A DNA stretch of 36,958 bases from an uncultured Pelagibacteraceae bacterium. Lineage in GTDB: Bacteria > Pseudomonadota > Alphaproteobacteria > Pelagibacterales > Pelagibacteraceae. Below the pieces are notes generated by a model that did no database searches, was not told the DNA's origin, and worked only from the letters and a program-made list of their open reading frames with translations. Positions within the stretch are counted from its first letter, which is position 1; every line of letters begins with the position of its first letter. Positions 16,538-25,507 of the stretch are shown piece after piece. The stretch is taken from positions 72,747-109,704 of the forward strand of contig CACAUR010000003.1 of the NCBI GenBank assembly GCA_902535745.1. The letters run 5' to 3'. Both the position numbers and the translations under genes were made by a program.

Positions 16538-17128
16538 TTAATTAAATTTGTAATCAAGTACACAAGCAACAAGATGAATTCTATTTTCTTCACCACCATT
16601 AAATGCATTGTGATACTTTTTATTATTCGTAATCCAAACTGATCCATCAGCTGGCATGTGCTTAGCTACATTATCTATTACCATTATACATCCAGGGTTT
16701 GTAATAATTGGAATATGTAGTCTAGGCTCTGGATCACGATGCCAACTTAAAGTAGATCTTGGTTCCTTCAATAATAATCTTACTCTGCCTAATTTATATT
16801 TTTTTGACAATTCTTCATAAACAGTTTTAAAATAAGTATCTTTATATTCATCTATGAACTGTGTGTACTTTCCCTCATCAATCATTTTGTCCCTTGAAAC
16901 TTCTTTTCCATCGCTGCTTGGTTTCGTCCAAAATACTCCACGAACATTATTTCCTTTAGTTGACTCTGGATCTCCTGGTATTTGATTTAATGAAATTCCG
17001 GCAAAGTGAGGAATTCCTAAACTTGTATCAAAACCTTTAAGGTTTAAAACTTTTGTGCAAGCTTCTCGAAGTTTGGTAATATCGAATTTGATATCTTGTT
17101 TTTGAAAATCGTTAAATGATAGTGACAT
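16538..17128 (-). CDS. aspartyl/asparaginyl beta-hydroxylase-like 2-oxoglutarate oxygenase
   Basis: A 196-residue protein whose C-terminal half matches the Asp/Asn hydroxylase domain. His130 and Asp132 in SWHRDPEPRLHIPI and His173 in KKYHNAFNGG would bind iron, and Arg183 in ENRIHLVACV would bind 2-oxoglutarate. The spacing and the RLHIPI and GSVWITNN strands are characteristic. The N-terminal 110 residues look specific to a subgroup; I recognise no domain there. The substrate is unknown. It could modify a protein side chain or a small molecule. It heads the minus-strand run towards rpiB and glyA and diverges from hemB over about 75 bases. Family assignment is fairly sure; function is not. 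Confidence 0.78.
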   Translation of the reverse strand: MSLSFNDFQKQDIKFDITKLREACTKVLNLKGFDTSLGIPHFAGISLNQIPGDPESTKGNNVRGVFWTKPSSDGKEVSRDKMIDEGKYTQFIDEYKDTYFKTVYEELSKKYKLGRVRLLLKEPRSTLSWHRDPEPRLHIPIITNPGCIMVIDNVAKHMPADGSVWITNNKKYHNAFNGGEENRIHLVACVLDYKFN

Positions 17129-17203
17129 TTTATAACTTTTTTATTAATAGCTTATAAACTATTTTTATATATATTACTATTGTCGCATTAAAAAACATTG
17201 AGA

Positions 17204-18199
17204 ATGATTATCACTGGTAAATACCCCAAATTGAGAATGAGAAGATCAAGAAAAACTGATTGGATGAGAAGATTAGTTAGAGAGAATTCTCTTTCAAGCA
17301 ATGATTTTATATTACCAATCTTTCTAACAGAGGGAAAAAATAAAAAGATTCCAATTAAAACAATGCCTGAAGTTTTTAGATATAGTGTCGATAAACTTGG
17401 CCAGATTGTTGATAGAGCCCTAAAACTTAAAATTCCAATGGTGGCAATTTTTCCTCAAACAAATAGTGGTTTAAAAGACTCTTATGGTAGTGAAGCTTTA
17501 AATGAAAACAATTTAGTTTGTAAGGCTATTAGAAAAATTAAAGATAAATACAAAAATGAAATTGGTATAATGACTGATGTCGCTTTAGATCCTTATACAT
17601 CTCACGGACATGATGGAATTTTAAGAAATAAAAGAATTCTTAATGATGAAACGATAGAAATATTAATTCAACAATCTCTTTTACAAGCTCAAATGGGTAG
17701 TGATATTATAGCGCCATCAGATATGATGGACGGGCGTATTGGTGAGATTAGACAAGAACTTGATAATAATTCGCTTAAGGAGATTAAGATATTATCTTAC
17801 GCTGTAAAATACGCATCTTCTTTTTATGGCCCTTTTAGAGATGCAGTTGGATCAAAAAAATCTTTAAAAGGTGACAAAAAAACATATCAAATGGACTTCA
17901 GTAATTCTGAAGAAGCTTTAAGAGAAGTGGCATTAGATATTAAAGAGGGAGCAGATCTTGTAATGGTTAAACCTGGTCTTCCCTATCTCGATATAATTAA
18001 AAAAGTAAAAGAAAATTTTAAAATACCTGTGTTGGCTTACCAGGTTTCAGGTGAATATAGTTTGTTAATGAATGGTATAAACAAAGGATTAATAAATGAA
18101 AACGCCATTTATGAAACTCTTATGTCATTTAAAAGAGCTGGCGCTAATGCAATTATTTCATATTTTGCAGATAGAATTGACAAAATTATTAAAAATTAA
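17204..18199 (+). CDS. hemB: delta-aminolevulinic acid dehydratase (porphobilinogen synthase)
   Basis: Condenses two 5-aminolevulinate molecules to porphobilinogen in tetrapyrrole synthesis. I start at the ATG at 17204; a TTG six bases earlier is also in frame. The 331 residues show RMRRSRKTDWMRRLVREN, FPQTNSGLKDSYGSEA, DVALDPYTSHGHDG, APSDMMDGRIGEIR, the first Schiff-base lysine region GDKKTYQMD, and the second, VMVKPGLPYLDI. The segment DVALDPYTSHGHDG has none of the three zinc cysteines of the E. coli and mammalian enzymes, so this is the magnesium-dependent form usual in Alphaproteobacteria. Its stop overlaps the convergent recO stop in a shared TTAA. Confidence 0.97.
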   Translation: MIITGKYPKLRMRRSRKTDWMRRLVRENSLSSNDFILPIFLTEGKNKKIPIKTMPEVFRYSVDKLGQIVDRALKLKIPMVAIFPQTNSGLKDSYGSEALNENNLVCKAIRKIKDKYKNEIGIMTDVALDPYTSHGHDGILRNKRILNDETIEILIQQSLLQAQMGSDIIAPSDMMDGRIGEIRQELDNNSLKEIKILSYAVKYASSFYGPFRDAVGSKKSLKGDKKTYQMDFSNSEEALREVALDIKEGADLVMVKPGLPYLDIIKKVKENFKIPVLAYQVSGEYSLLMNGINKGLINENAIYETLMSFKRAGANAIISYFADRIDKIIKN

Positions 18200-18876
18200 G
18201 ATTTAAAATCGTCTATGAATTTTTTTCTTTGATGAGGAAAATTAATACTGTTAGGTAAAAAAAGATTTGTTTGTAAATACTCACTTATAAGATTCAAACC
18301 GTCTATAATATCTTGATTATTTACATTATCTCCACTTTTGGAAATAAGAAAATTAGGAACTTTAATTTTTTTTAGATTTGTAGTAATAAAAAATTCATCC
18401 TCTCCGTTAGACTGTTTTTTTGCATATTTCTTTACATCTAAGTCAAAACCAATCAATCTTAGAAAATCAAGTTCCCAAAAAATATAATTTATATACCAAT
18501 CTTCTTTTTCTAAAATTGAAAACAACTTATGAACCAGCTCATAAATTGATGTATTCTCTTGATTTTCTACAGTTAGTAATTTTACTAAATTTAATGCTGC
18601 ATTAATGCAATACATAGATCTTTTTTGGGAGAAAAATATTGGAGTGTTTACTTTTAAAATTTCAACTTTAAAATATCCAAAACTGTCATTACTTTTCGAA
18701 TTATAATTTAAATGAAGCTCGTTGCCAATTTGTAAATAGTTTTTGATTTTTTTTGATGATGCTCCAAAAATAATACCTGAACATTTACCATGATTTTTAG
18801 TATAGAAATTAACAATGGTAGAGTTTTCTTGAAATTTACTCTTTGACAACAAAATACCTCTATCTGTCCAATTCAT
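18196..18876 (-). CDS. recO: DNA repair protein RecO
   Basis: Recombination mediator that with RecR loads RecA onto SSB-coated single strands. The 226-residue protein begins MNWTDRGILLSKSKFQENS, the OB-fold start typical of RecO, with NFYTKNHGKCSGIIFGASS next and a helical C-terminal part (ELDFLRLIGFDLDV). The cysteine cluster found in the zinc finger of many RecO proteins is absent after residue 90. It is the last gene of the dapA-to-recO run and overlaps the rnc stop by four bases. In most relatives era lies between rnc and recO; here it does not. Divergent but recognisable. Confidence 0.88.
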   Translation of the reverse strand: MNWTDRGILLSKSKFQENSTIVNFYTKNHGKCSGIIFGASSKKIKNYLQIGNELHLNYNSKSNDSFGYFKVEILKVNTPIFFSQKRSMYCINAALNLVKLLTVENQENTSIYELVHKLFSILEKEDWYINYIFWELDFLRLIGFDLDVKKYAKKQSNGEDEFFITTNLKKIKVPNFLISKSGDNVNNQDIIDGLNLISEYLQTNLFLPNSINFPHQRKKFIDDFKS

Positions 18877-19535
18877 TTTTTTAAAGTATCCATTAATTTT
18901 AAAGCAGCTTTCTGCTCAGCTTCTTTTTTAGAATTACCAATTCCCAAATATTTTTTTGAATTTTTTATTTTGACTGAAACTTTTATAACAGGTTTATGTC
19001 TTGGGCCTTTGTTTTCTATTACATTATAAATTGGGAGGGTTTTATACAATTTAAGAGAATATTCTTGAAGCATTGTTTTTGGATCTCTATAAATTGTTAA
19101 TTTTTCATTTAAAAATCTTTTCCAGTAATTTAAAATGAATTTTTCAGTTACCTCTAATCCTTGATCTAAATACAAGGCACCAACAATTGATTCGACTGTA
19201 TCTGCTAAAATTTTATTCTCTATTTTTGAATTTTCTTTGTTGTCTCCTACTAAAACATAGTCCTTTAAAGATAAATAATTAGAAATTTCAACACATCTTT
19301 TCCTATTAACTAATGATGCCAATTTTTTATCAAGATCTCCTTCTTTATCATTTGGAAATAATTTATATAAATTCTTTGATATAATTAATCCTAATACTCT
19401 ATCACCTAAAAATTCTAATTTTTCATTGTTATTAAGTGGATTATTACTTTTATGTGTTAGGCTTTGTAATAGGAGGTTTTGATTTTTAAATTTAATACCT
19501 ATTATTTTTTCAAAGGAACTTATATTTTTTTTCAT
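18873..19535 (-). CDS. rnc: ribonuclease III
   Basis: Double-strand-specific endoribonuclease for rRNA and mRNA processing. The 220 residues contain the signature NEKLEFLGDRVLGL, with Glu41 and Asp45 at the same numbers as in E. coli, and the second acidic cluster ADTVESIVGALYLD. A double-stranded RNA-binding domain fills residues 150-220 (DPKTMLQEYSLK, GIGNSKKEAEQKAALKLM). Its start overlaps the lepB stop by one base and its stop overlaps recO by four. All catalytic residues are present. Confidence 0.97.
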   Translation of the reverse strand: MKKNISSFEKIIGIKFKNQNLLLQSLTHKSNNPLNNNEKLEFLGDRVLGLIISKNLYKLFPNDKEGDLDKKLASLVNRKRCVEISNYLSLKDYVLVGDNKENSKIENKILADTVESIVGALYLDQGLEVTEKFILNYWKRFLNEKLTIYRDPKTMLQEYSLKLYKTLPIYNVIENKGPRHKPVIKVSVKIKNSKKYLGIGNSKKEAEQKAALKLMDTLKK

Positions 19536-20260
19536 TATTTAATTTTTTTAAAGAATCTGTCAAATCTAAAACTTTTATTCCATTTCCAAAACTCAATAAA
19601 TCTTCCAATTTTTTTGTCTGTTGAAAAAAAAATAAATCTAGCCTTACCAACAATATTATCACGGTGTACATAACCAACACTTGTTAAAAATCGACTATCC
19701 TTTGAACAATCTCTATTATCACCTAAAAAAAAATAATGATTATCAGGTACAACAAATTCATCTGAATTTTGATACGATCCAAAATTATTATAAGCAGTTA
19801 AATATTTTTTATTTTCTATTTTTTCTTCAAAAAGATTTGTTTCTAAAACTTCACCACCACAATATATTTCCATTTCTGACTTCTCTTTAGATTTAAGGAT
19901 TTCAACGTTGTTAAGATATAGATTACCGTCTATAAATTGAATCTTATCTCCTGGTCCACCTATAAGTCTTTTAATATAATCGGTTCTGTTATCCGCAGGA
20001 GTTTTAAATACAATAATGTCTCCTCTTTCAGGTTCATCGAAAAAAATACGTTTTTTAATGGGACCTAAACTAAAAGGAAAAGAGTGCTTGCTATATCCAT
20101 AAGTATATTTAGTTACAAAAATCCTATCACCTACCAACAAAGTAGGCTCCATTGATGATGACGGAATATAAAAAGGTTGAATTAATAAAGACCTAATTAC
20201 AACAGCAATTACTAAAGCATAAAAAATAGTTTTGATATTATCTATAATTATTTGTTTCAT
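19535..20260 (-). CDS. lepB: signal peptidase I
   Basis: Membrane-anchored protease that removes signal peptides from exported proteins. The 241 residues have one N-terminal transmembrane segment (about 9-28), the nucleophile Ser36 in PSSSMEPTL and the general-base Lys97 in DYIKRLIGGPGDKI. The late motif FFLGDNRDCSKDSR is also present. Only one membrane helix is seen, as in most Alphaproteobacteria. It overlaps acpS by four bases and rnc by one, in the conserved acpS-lepB-rnc order. Confidence 0.97.
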   Translation of the reverse strand: MKQIIIDNIKTIFYALVIAVVIRSLLIQPFYIPSSSMEPTLLVGDRIFVTKYTYGYSKHSFPFSLGPIKKRIFFDEPERGDIIVFKTPADNRTDYIKRLIGGPGDKIQFIDGNLYLNNVEILKSKEKSEMEIYCGGEVLETNLFEEKIENKKYLTAYNNFGSYQNSDEFVVPDNHYFFLGDNRDCSKDSRFLTSVGYVHRDNIVGKARFIFFSTDKKIGRFIEFWKWNKSFRFDRFFKKIK

Positions 20261-20652
20261 TTAATCTTTTGAGTTACAACGTATGCAACTGAATATTCTC
20301 TTTCATCTGATAATGACAGAAAAATTTTAACTTTTTTTAATTTAAGTTTTCTTTTTAATATATTTTTTAATTTATTGCTTAAAGTAAAGTAAGGTTTACC
20401 ACTTCTTTTTTTTGATACATTTATATCTTTAAAATTAATATTATAAGCAAAACCAGTACCAAGAGATTTTACGAAAGCTTCCTTAGCAGCGAATCTTTTT
20501 GAAAAAAACAAAACTTTCTGATTATTTTTTTTTGACTCTTTAATTTCACTAGATGTGAATATTCTATTAATAAATTTTTTGTTTTTAATAAGTTTTTTTA
20601 TACGACTATTTTTAACAATGTCTGTCCCTACACCAAAAATATCCAAAGTCAT
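20257..20652 (-). CDS. acpS: holo-[acyl-carrier-protein] synthase
   Basis: Transfers 4'-phosphopantetheine from CoA to apo-ACP. The 131-residue protein has IFGVGTDIVKNSRI (magnesium-binding Asp), FTSSEIKES and FSKRFAAKEAFVKSLGTGF with the catalytic Glu, then SLSDEREYSVAYVV. The length is usual. It overlaps pdxJ and lepB by four bases each, so translation is probably coupled along this part of the operon. Confidence 0.96.
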   Translation of the reverse strand: MTLDIFGVGTDIVKNSRIKKLIKNKKFINRIFTSSEIKESKKNNQKVLFFSKRFAAKEAFVKSLGTGFAYNINFKDINVSKKRSGKPYFTLSNKLKNILKRKLKLKKVKIFLSLSDEREYSVAYVVTQKIK

Positions 20653-21362
20653 CTTACGATCTTCTTGAATTCTTTAATAATACTGGGCATACCAGACTCT
20701 AAACTTTCACCTATGATAAAGTGACCAATATTAAATTCTTTTATGTGTGGAATTTTTCTCAAAATTTTTGTTGTTTTATAATCTAGGCCGTGTCCTGCAT
20801 GTACCTCAATGTCATAATCAAATGCTAACTTACTAGCATCTTTAATTCTCTTTAGTTCATTTGAAAATTTTGCACCTTTTTTAACTAAAATTGATATTTT
20901 TCCTGTGTGCAGTTCAACGCATTTCGTTCCTATTTTTTTCGAGATTTCAATATTTTGTTTTGAAGGGTCTATAAATAAACTTGTTCTAATTTTAGCTTTA
21001 TTAAGTCTCGATATAATTTTTTTTAAATTCTGAAAATTTTTTTTTAAATCTATTCCCCCTTCTGTGGTGATTTCTTTTCTTTTTTCTGGTACTATACAAA
21101 CATAATTAGGCATATTTCTAAGAGCAATTTTTAACATTTTATTATTACATGCCATCTCTAAGTTTAACTTAATTCTTTTTTTACAAAGTTTTTTTAAATC
21201 TAAATCTTTTATATGTCTTCTGTCTTCTCTTAGATGTACAGTAATAGAGTCGGCTCCAGCATTAATTGCAATATCTGCAAATTTTAAAATATTTGGATGA
21301 TTTTCTCCTCTAGCATTTCTTAATGTAGCTACATGATCAATGTTAACACCGAGTTTAGACAT
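20649..21362 (-). CDS. pdxJ: pyridoxine 5'-phosphate synthase
   Basis: Closes the ring of vitamin B6 from deoxyxylulose phosphate and 3-amino-1-hydroxyacetone phosphate. The 237-residue TIM barrel shows LGVNIDHVATLRNARGENHP, then GADSITVHLREDRRHI, LNLEMACNNKM, VPEKRKEITTEGGID and EVHAGHGLDYKT, ending FNIGHFIIGESLESGM. All phosphate-binding and catalytic motifs I know are present. The ATG overlaps the pyrE stop by one base. Many SAR11-type genomes keep de novo B6 synthesis through this enzyme. Confidence 0.97.
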   Translation of the reverse strand: MSKLGVNIDHVATLRNARGENHPNILKFADIAINAGADSITVHLREDRRHIKDLDLKKLCKKRIKLNLEMACNNKMLKIALRNMPNYVCIVPEKRKEITTEGGIDLKKNFQNLKKIISRLNKAKIRTSLFIDPSKQNIEISKKIGTKCVELHTGKISILVKKGAKFSNELKRIKDASKLAFDYDIEVHAGHGLDYKTTKILRKIPHIKEFNIGHFIIGESLESGMPSIIKEFKKIVR

Positions 21363-21943
21363 TATCTTAGATATCTACTTCCTGGTTTTGTAATTTGGAT
21401 GTTCTTTAAAGAAGTTGGTAATTTATTTCTCTTATAAACAGGAATATCTAATTTTACTTGAGATATAATTTTCTTTGACATCATTAATTTTTTTGACCTG
21501 TCTATTAGGCAAGCGATACCAACAAACTTTCCGCCAAATCTTTTAATAAGTCTTACACACTCCAGTGAAGATTTTCCTGTAGTAATTACGTCCTCCACGA
21601 TTAATATTTTTGCTTTTTTTTTAATATTAAAACCTCTTCTAAGTGTAAATTTTTTACTTACTCTCTCACAAAATATAGTTTCTTTTTTTAATAATCTTCC
21701 TATTTCATAACCAATAATTACGCCTCCCATTGCTGGGGATAGAATAACATCGAAACTTTTAATATTTCTTTTAATTTTTGTTGCCAAGGAACTTATAAAT
21801 TTTTTAGCTTGAGTTGGTTTGCTTAAAAGCTTAGCGCATTGAACATATTGGGGTGAATGTAGACCAGATGAAAGTACGAAGTGTCCCTCTAAAAGAGCGT
21901 CAGTTTTTTTTAAAACTGCCAAAGAATTTTTTAAAGAAAGCAT
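21362..21943 (-). CDS. pyrE: orotate phosphoribosyltransferase
   Basis: Makes orotidine 5'-phosphate from orotate and PRPP in pyrimidine synthesis. The 193-residue protein contains ALLEGHFVLSSGLHSPQYVQ (residues 17-36), SPAMGGVIIGYEIGR, the hood-loop sequence FCERVSKKFTLRRGF and the PRPP-binding ILIVEDVITTGKSS. The ATG at 21943 is inside the last 44 bases of rel in another frame. I accept that overlap because the family needs about 15 residues before ALLEGHF and no later start would supply them. Confidence 0.95.
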   Translation of the reverse strand: MLSLKNSLAVLKKTDALLEGHFVLSSGLHSPQYVQCAKLLSKPTQAKKFISSLATKIKRNIKSFDVILSPAMGGVIIGYEIGRLLKKETIFCERVSKKFTLRRGFNIKKKAKILIVEDVITTGKSSLECVRLIKRFGGKFVGIACLIDRSKKLMMSKKIISQVKLDIPVYKRNKLPTSLKNIQITKPGSRYLR

Positions 21944-23642
21944 ATTTTTTGTTTTTGTGTCTAATAATTTTAAATTTATACTCTCTTTGTTTTAACTCAC
22001 TTATTAATTTTGTAAAGTTTTTGAGATCAGAAATAATTAGATTAAATCTAAAATTAATGGAGGTTTTAGTTTTTTCTACCATTTCAACACTAGAAATGTT
22101 TACATGATTTTCTCCAATCATAGTTGTCACTGTCCCAAGAACACCTGGTTTATCAGGTAACGAGATCCAAAGAGTGGTATTATATATTTTGTCAGTTGGT
22201 TTAGAATTTTCTCTATATTGCCAATATCTCCTAATTGCGGCTCTCGCTTTACCTGTTTTAGCTGAGCTTAACCAATGTAAAGATGGGGACTCTTTCTTTG
22301 ATGTTATAATCTTGACCACATCACCATTTCTTAGGATACTTTGTAAATGACTGTCTTTACCATTTATTTCTGATCCAATAGCAGTATCTCCAACTTGTGT
22401 ATGTACAGCATACGCAAAATCTATTGGGGTAGCATCTTTTGGAAGTTTAATAACAGATCCCTTTGGTGTAAAACAAAATACATTTTCTTGAAACATCTGA
22501 AGTCTAGTATATTCATAAAAGTCCTCTGGATTTTCATTCCTCTCAATTATTTCAACTAGATCTTTTAACCAATCGTATTCTTTCCAGGTTAAAGAATTAA
22601 ATTTTTCAGAAGATTTATATTTCCAATGAGAAGCAATTCCTCTTTGAGCAAATTCGTGCATCTGCATTGTTCTTAATTGAATTTCAATAGGTCTTTTGTT
22701 TGGACCAATTATAGCGGTATGTAATGATTGATATTTGTTTATTTTAGGAGATGAAATATAATCTTTAAATCTTCCCGGTATACAATTCCACTTTTTGTGG
22801 AACACACCCAAAGTCTTATAGCAATCTGATACATCATCAACAATCACTCTAAATCCGATAATATCTGTGATTTGTTCTAGTGATGTCCTTTTTTTTTGAA
22901 TTTTTCTCCAAATAGAAAAAGGTGTTTTCTCTCTGCCAAATATTTTAACATTTAATCCTTCTGCTTTTAAAATTTTTTGAAACTCCTCAGAAATCATATT
23001 AAAATTTGAAATATTATTTTCTTTTATTTCGTCAAGTCTTTTCTTAACAAGATATCTTGCTTCAGGATTTAAAATTTCAAAAGAAAGATCTTCCAACTCA
23101 TCTCTAATTCTATTCATACCCATTCTGTCTGCTAATGGAGCATATATTTCCATCGTTTCTTTTGCTTTTCTAATTTGTTTTTCTTTTAGTTTTACAAATT
23201 TAATTGTTCTCATGTTATGAAGTCTGTCAGCTAATTTTACAAGAAGAACTCTTATATCTTTAGAGGTTGCTATGATTAATTTTCTAAAATTTTCAGCTTT
23301 AGAGTCTTGAGCTGCTTGATTTTCAAATGCAGATATTTTTGTTACCCCTTCAACTAAATCAGCAACTTCTTGACCGAACTCTTCCTTGATTGTTTTATAA
23401 GTAGCTCTAGTATCTTCAATCGTATCGTGTAATAATCCAGTAGCAATAGTTGCGCTATCAAGTTTTAAATCTGAAAGAATATTTGCTACGGCTATTGGGT
23501 GTATGATATATGGCACACCTTCATCCCTTTTTTGTTTCTTGTGAGCCTCAAGAGCAAAATTATAAGCTTTAGTCAAAGTTGTTGGGTTTAGGAACTTATT
23601 ATATTCTCTTACTTTATTTATTAATTCTTCAGATTTAAGCAT
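21900..23642 (-). CDS. rel: bifunctional (p)ppGpp synthetase/hydrolase, compact form
   Basis: Makes and degrades the stringent-response alarmones. The HD hydrolase domain (about 20-190) is intact: HPIAVA with His48, LLHDTIEDT with His72-Asp73, and LADRLHNMRT. The synthetase (about 235-350) has GREKTPFSIWRKIQ, DIIGFRVIVDD and KDYISSPKINKYQSLHTAI. TGS runs from about 388 to 447 (FTPKGSVIKLPKDATPIDFA). ACT runs from about 490 to 562 (LPDKPGVLGTVTTMIGENHV). Only about 40 residues join TGS and ACT, where full-length proteins have some 180-200 residues including a helical domain and a zinc-finger/conserved-cysteine domain. Total length is 580 rather than about 720-750. It overlaps folK and pyrE. 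Confidence 0.94.
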   Translation of the reverse strand: MLKSEELINKVREYNKFLNPTTLTKAYNFALEAHKKQKRDEGVPYIIHPIAVANILSDLKLDSATIATGLLHDTIEDTRATYKTIKEEFGQEVADLVEGVTKISAFENQAAQDSKAENFRKLIIATSKDIRVLLVKLADRLHNMRTIKFVKLKEKQIRKAKETMEIYAPLADRMGMNRIRDELEDLSFEILNPEARYLVKKRLDEIKENNISNFNMISEEFQKILKAEGLNVKIFGREKTPFSIWRKIQKKRTSLEQITDIIGFRVIVDDVSDCYKTLGVFHKKWNCIPGRFKDYISSPKINKYQSLHTAIIGPNKRPIEIQLRTMQMHEFAQRGIASHWKYKSSEKFNSLTWKEYDWLKDLVEIIERNENPEDFYEYTRLQMFQENVFCFTPKGSVIKLPKDATPIDFAYAVHTQVGDTAIGSEINGKDSHLQSILRNGDVVKIITSKKESPSLHWLSSAKTGKARAAIRRYWQYRENSKPTDKIYNTTLWISLPDKPGVLGTVTTMIGENHVNISSVEMVEKTKTSINFRFNLIISDLKNFTKLISELKQREYKFKIIRHKNKKYAFFKKFFGSFKKN

Positions 23643-24186
23643 ATTTAATTATACCATTTGTTTGATAAATCTTTATATCACTAATTGACTTAGGGCTTAA
23701 TTTTTTTATTAAAATATCTATTTTTTGCTTATTTTTTGGATGTATCCAGTTTTTTTTTATTTCATATAATGGAATTAAAGTAAAATTTCTTTCGTGCATT
23801 CTTGGGTGTGGAGTAATAATTTTTTCTCCTTTATAAACAATATTTTTACAAGAATTATTAAAATCAATAATATCAATATCGCAAGTTCGTGGTGCGTTTT
23901 TTATACTTTTTTTTCTTCCTAATAATATTTCTATTTTTTTTATTTTTTTAAACAAATCGGTTATTGTTAAACTCGTTTTACATTCAATAATTAGGTTTAA
24001 AAATTTTGGATTCGAACGGTTCGGCCACGAAGGGGTTTCATAGAGTTTTGAGACTTTAAGAAAGTAACAAAAACGTGATAAATGAAACTTAGTTTTTTCA
24101 ATATTACCAGCTCTATTACCTATATTTGAACCTAGTGCTAGTATGATTGTATTATGATGATCTTCTAAAATATCTTGCTTTATCAC
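23635..24186 (-). CDS. folK: 2-amino-4-hydroxy-6-hydroxymethyldihydropteridine pyrophosphokinase
   Basis: Transfers pyrophosphate from ATP to the pterin in folate synthesis. The open frame extends to 24330, but the first 48 residues lie inside smpB and look like a frame shadow. I choose the GTG at 24186 (183 residues), which leaves about 12 residues before [18 protein letters not shown]. Other marks are [40 protein letters not shown] and [20 protein letters not shown]. It would overlap smpB by 35 bases and overlaps rel by eight. The exact start is uncertain because no ATG is available near the expected position. Confidence 0.88.
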   Translation of the reverse strand: MIKQDILEDHHNTIILALGSNIGNRAGNIEKTKFHLSRFCYFLKVSKLYETPSWPNRSNPKFLNLIIECKTSLTITDLFKKIKKIEILLGRKKSIKNAPRTCDIDIIDFNNSCKNIVYKGEKIITPHPRMHERNFTLIPLYEIKKNWIHPKNKQKIDILIKKLSPKSISDIKIYQTNGIIKYA

Positions 24187-24619
24187 GGTTCCAGTCCCTT
24201 GTTTTTTTTGTTTGTCGTTTATCAAATCTTTTTTTACCTTTTGCAACAGCAATCTCCAACTTTGCTCTACCTTTTTTAAAATACATTTTAAGAGGAATAA
24301 GTGACAATCCGTCTCTATTAACTTTACCAATTAATTTTTTTATCTCTCTTTTATTTAACAACAGCTTTCTTTCTTCTCTAGGATTGTGGTTAGTAAAACT
24401 TGCCTCTTTATAAATTGGTATGTGTGAATTTACTAAAAAAAACTCACCATCTTTTTCAATAGCATAAGACTCTGCTATATTTACTTTTCCTGCTCTTACA
24501 GACTTAATCTCAGATCCTTTTAATACAATTCCTGCCTCTAAAATTTCTTGGAAAAAAAAATTAAAGGATGCTTTTCTATTTAAGCAAATTATTTTGTGTC
24601 CAGGTTCTTTTTTTATCAT
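24152..24619 (-). CDS. smpB: SsrA-binding protein
   Basis: Partner of tmRNA in rescue of stalled ribosomes. The 155-residue protein shows [60 protein letters not shown] and [21 protein letters not shown]; the basic tail [20 protein letters not shown] follows. It starts one base after the dapA stop. The dapA-smpB order is typical of Alphaproteobacteria. The 3' end overlaps the most likely start region of folK. Confidence 0.97.
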   Translation of the reverse strand: MIKKEPGHKIICLNRKASFNFFFQEILEAGIVLKGSEIKSVRAGKVNIAESYAIEKDGEFFLVNSHIPIYKEASFTNHNPREERKLLLNKREIKKLIGKVNRDGLSLIPLKMYFKKGRAKLEIAVAKGKKRFDKRQTKKTRDWNRDKARYFRRSS

Positions 24620-24620
24620 G

Positions 24621-25502
24621 CTACAATAATTTTGCAGACAATAATGCTTCTTTTACTTTTTCCTTCGTAGATTCTTGTATTTTAACTAATGGCAGTCTAA
24701 CATCATCACTGCATAGACCCAAAAGTTTGGCTGCATATTTTGCAGGTGCTGGATTGCTTTCAATAAATAGAGCTTTATGAAGTGGTTGAAGCAAAGCATC
24801 AATTCTTTCAGCCTCTTTAATTTCATTATCAGAATTTGATTTTGAAAATTTTTGAAAATCGGAACATAACTTAGGTGCTATATTTGCTGTAACTGAAATT
24901 ATACCAACCCCTCCTCTTTTATTAAATTCAAAAGCAAGGCCGTCTTCGCCTGTTAACTGAATAAAATTAGGTCCTAATTTTTTTAAAGTTTGATCAAGTC
25001 TATTTAGGTCTCCTGTCGCATCTTTTACACCTGCGATATTCTTAAGTTCATAAAGTCTTGCCATTGTATCAACTGACATATCAATAACGCAGCGACTGGG
25101 AATATTATAAATAATAATTGGCAAGCTTGTATTATCATTAATTGATTTATAGTGTTGATATAAACCTTCTTGTGTTGGTTTGTTGTAATATGGAGTAACT
25201 ACAAGTACGCCATCAGCTCCTGCCTTCTCTGCGTGCTTTGTTAGAGCTACAGCTTCAGTTGTAGAATTTGATCCAGTGCCTGCAATTACTGGAATTTTGC
25301 CTTTTGCTTCTTTAATACAAAGCTCAATAACTTTTTCATGCTCTTCATGGCTCAATGTGGGCGATTCACCAGTTGTTCCTGCAGGAACTAAACCATTTGT
25401 GCCATTTTCAATATGAAAATTTATTAGTTTGATATAACAATCTTCGTCTAATTTATTATTCTTAAACGGAGTTAATAACGCAACATTTGATCCTTTAAAC
25501 AT
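24621..25502 (-). CDS. dapA: 4-hydroxy-tetrahydrodipicolinate synthase
   Basis: First committed enzyme of lysine and diaminopimelate synthesis, joining pyruvate and aspartate semialdehyde. The 293-residue TIM barrel contains [65 protein letters not shown] with Tyr132 and the Schiff-base Lys160 in GVKDATGD. Length and motifs are standard. It heads the ten-gene minus-strand run to recO. TATAAA ends five bases before its ATG (25508-25513), so the operon transcript may be leaderless. Confidence 0.97.
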   Translation of the reverse strand: MFKGSNVALLTPFKNNKLDEDCYIKLINFHIENGTNGLVPAGTTGESPTLSHEEHEKVIELCIKEAKGKIPVIAGTGSNSTTEAVALTKHAEKAGADGVLVVTPYYNKPTQEGLYQHYKSINDNTSLPIIIYNIPSRCVIDMSVDTMARLYELKNIAGVKDATGDLNRLDQTLKKLGPNFIQLTGEDGLAFEFNKRGGVGIISVTANIAPKLCSDFQKFSKSNSDNEIKEAERIDALLQPLHKALFIESNPAPAKYAAKLLGLCSDDVRLPLVKIQESTKEKVKEALLSAKLL

Positions 25503-25507
25503 ATAAC

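Noticed and set aside
16537..16647. N-terminal extension of rpiB from the ATG at 16647
   Set aside because: The 37 residues are a different-frame reading of the 3' end of the hydroxylase-like gene and are not RpiB-like.
24187..24330. N-terminal extension of folK from the ATG at 24330
   Set aside because: The extra 48 residues lie inside smpB in another frame and precede a normal HPPK start region; HPPK is usually about 160 residues.
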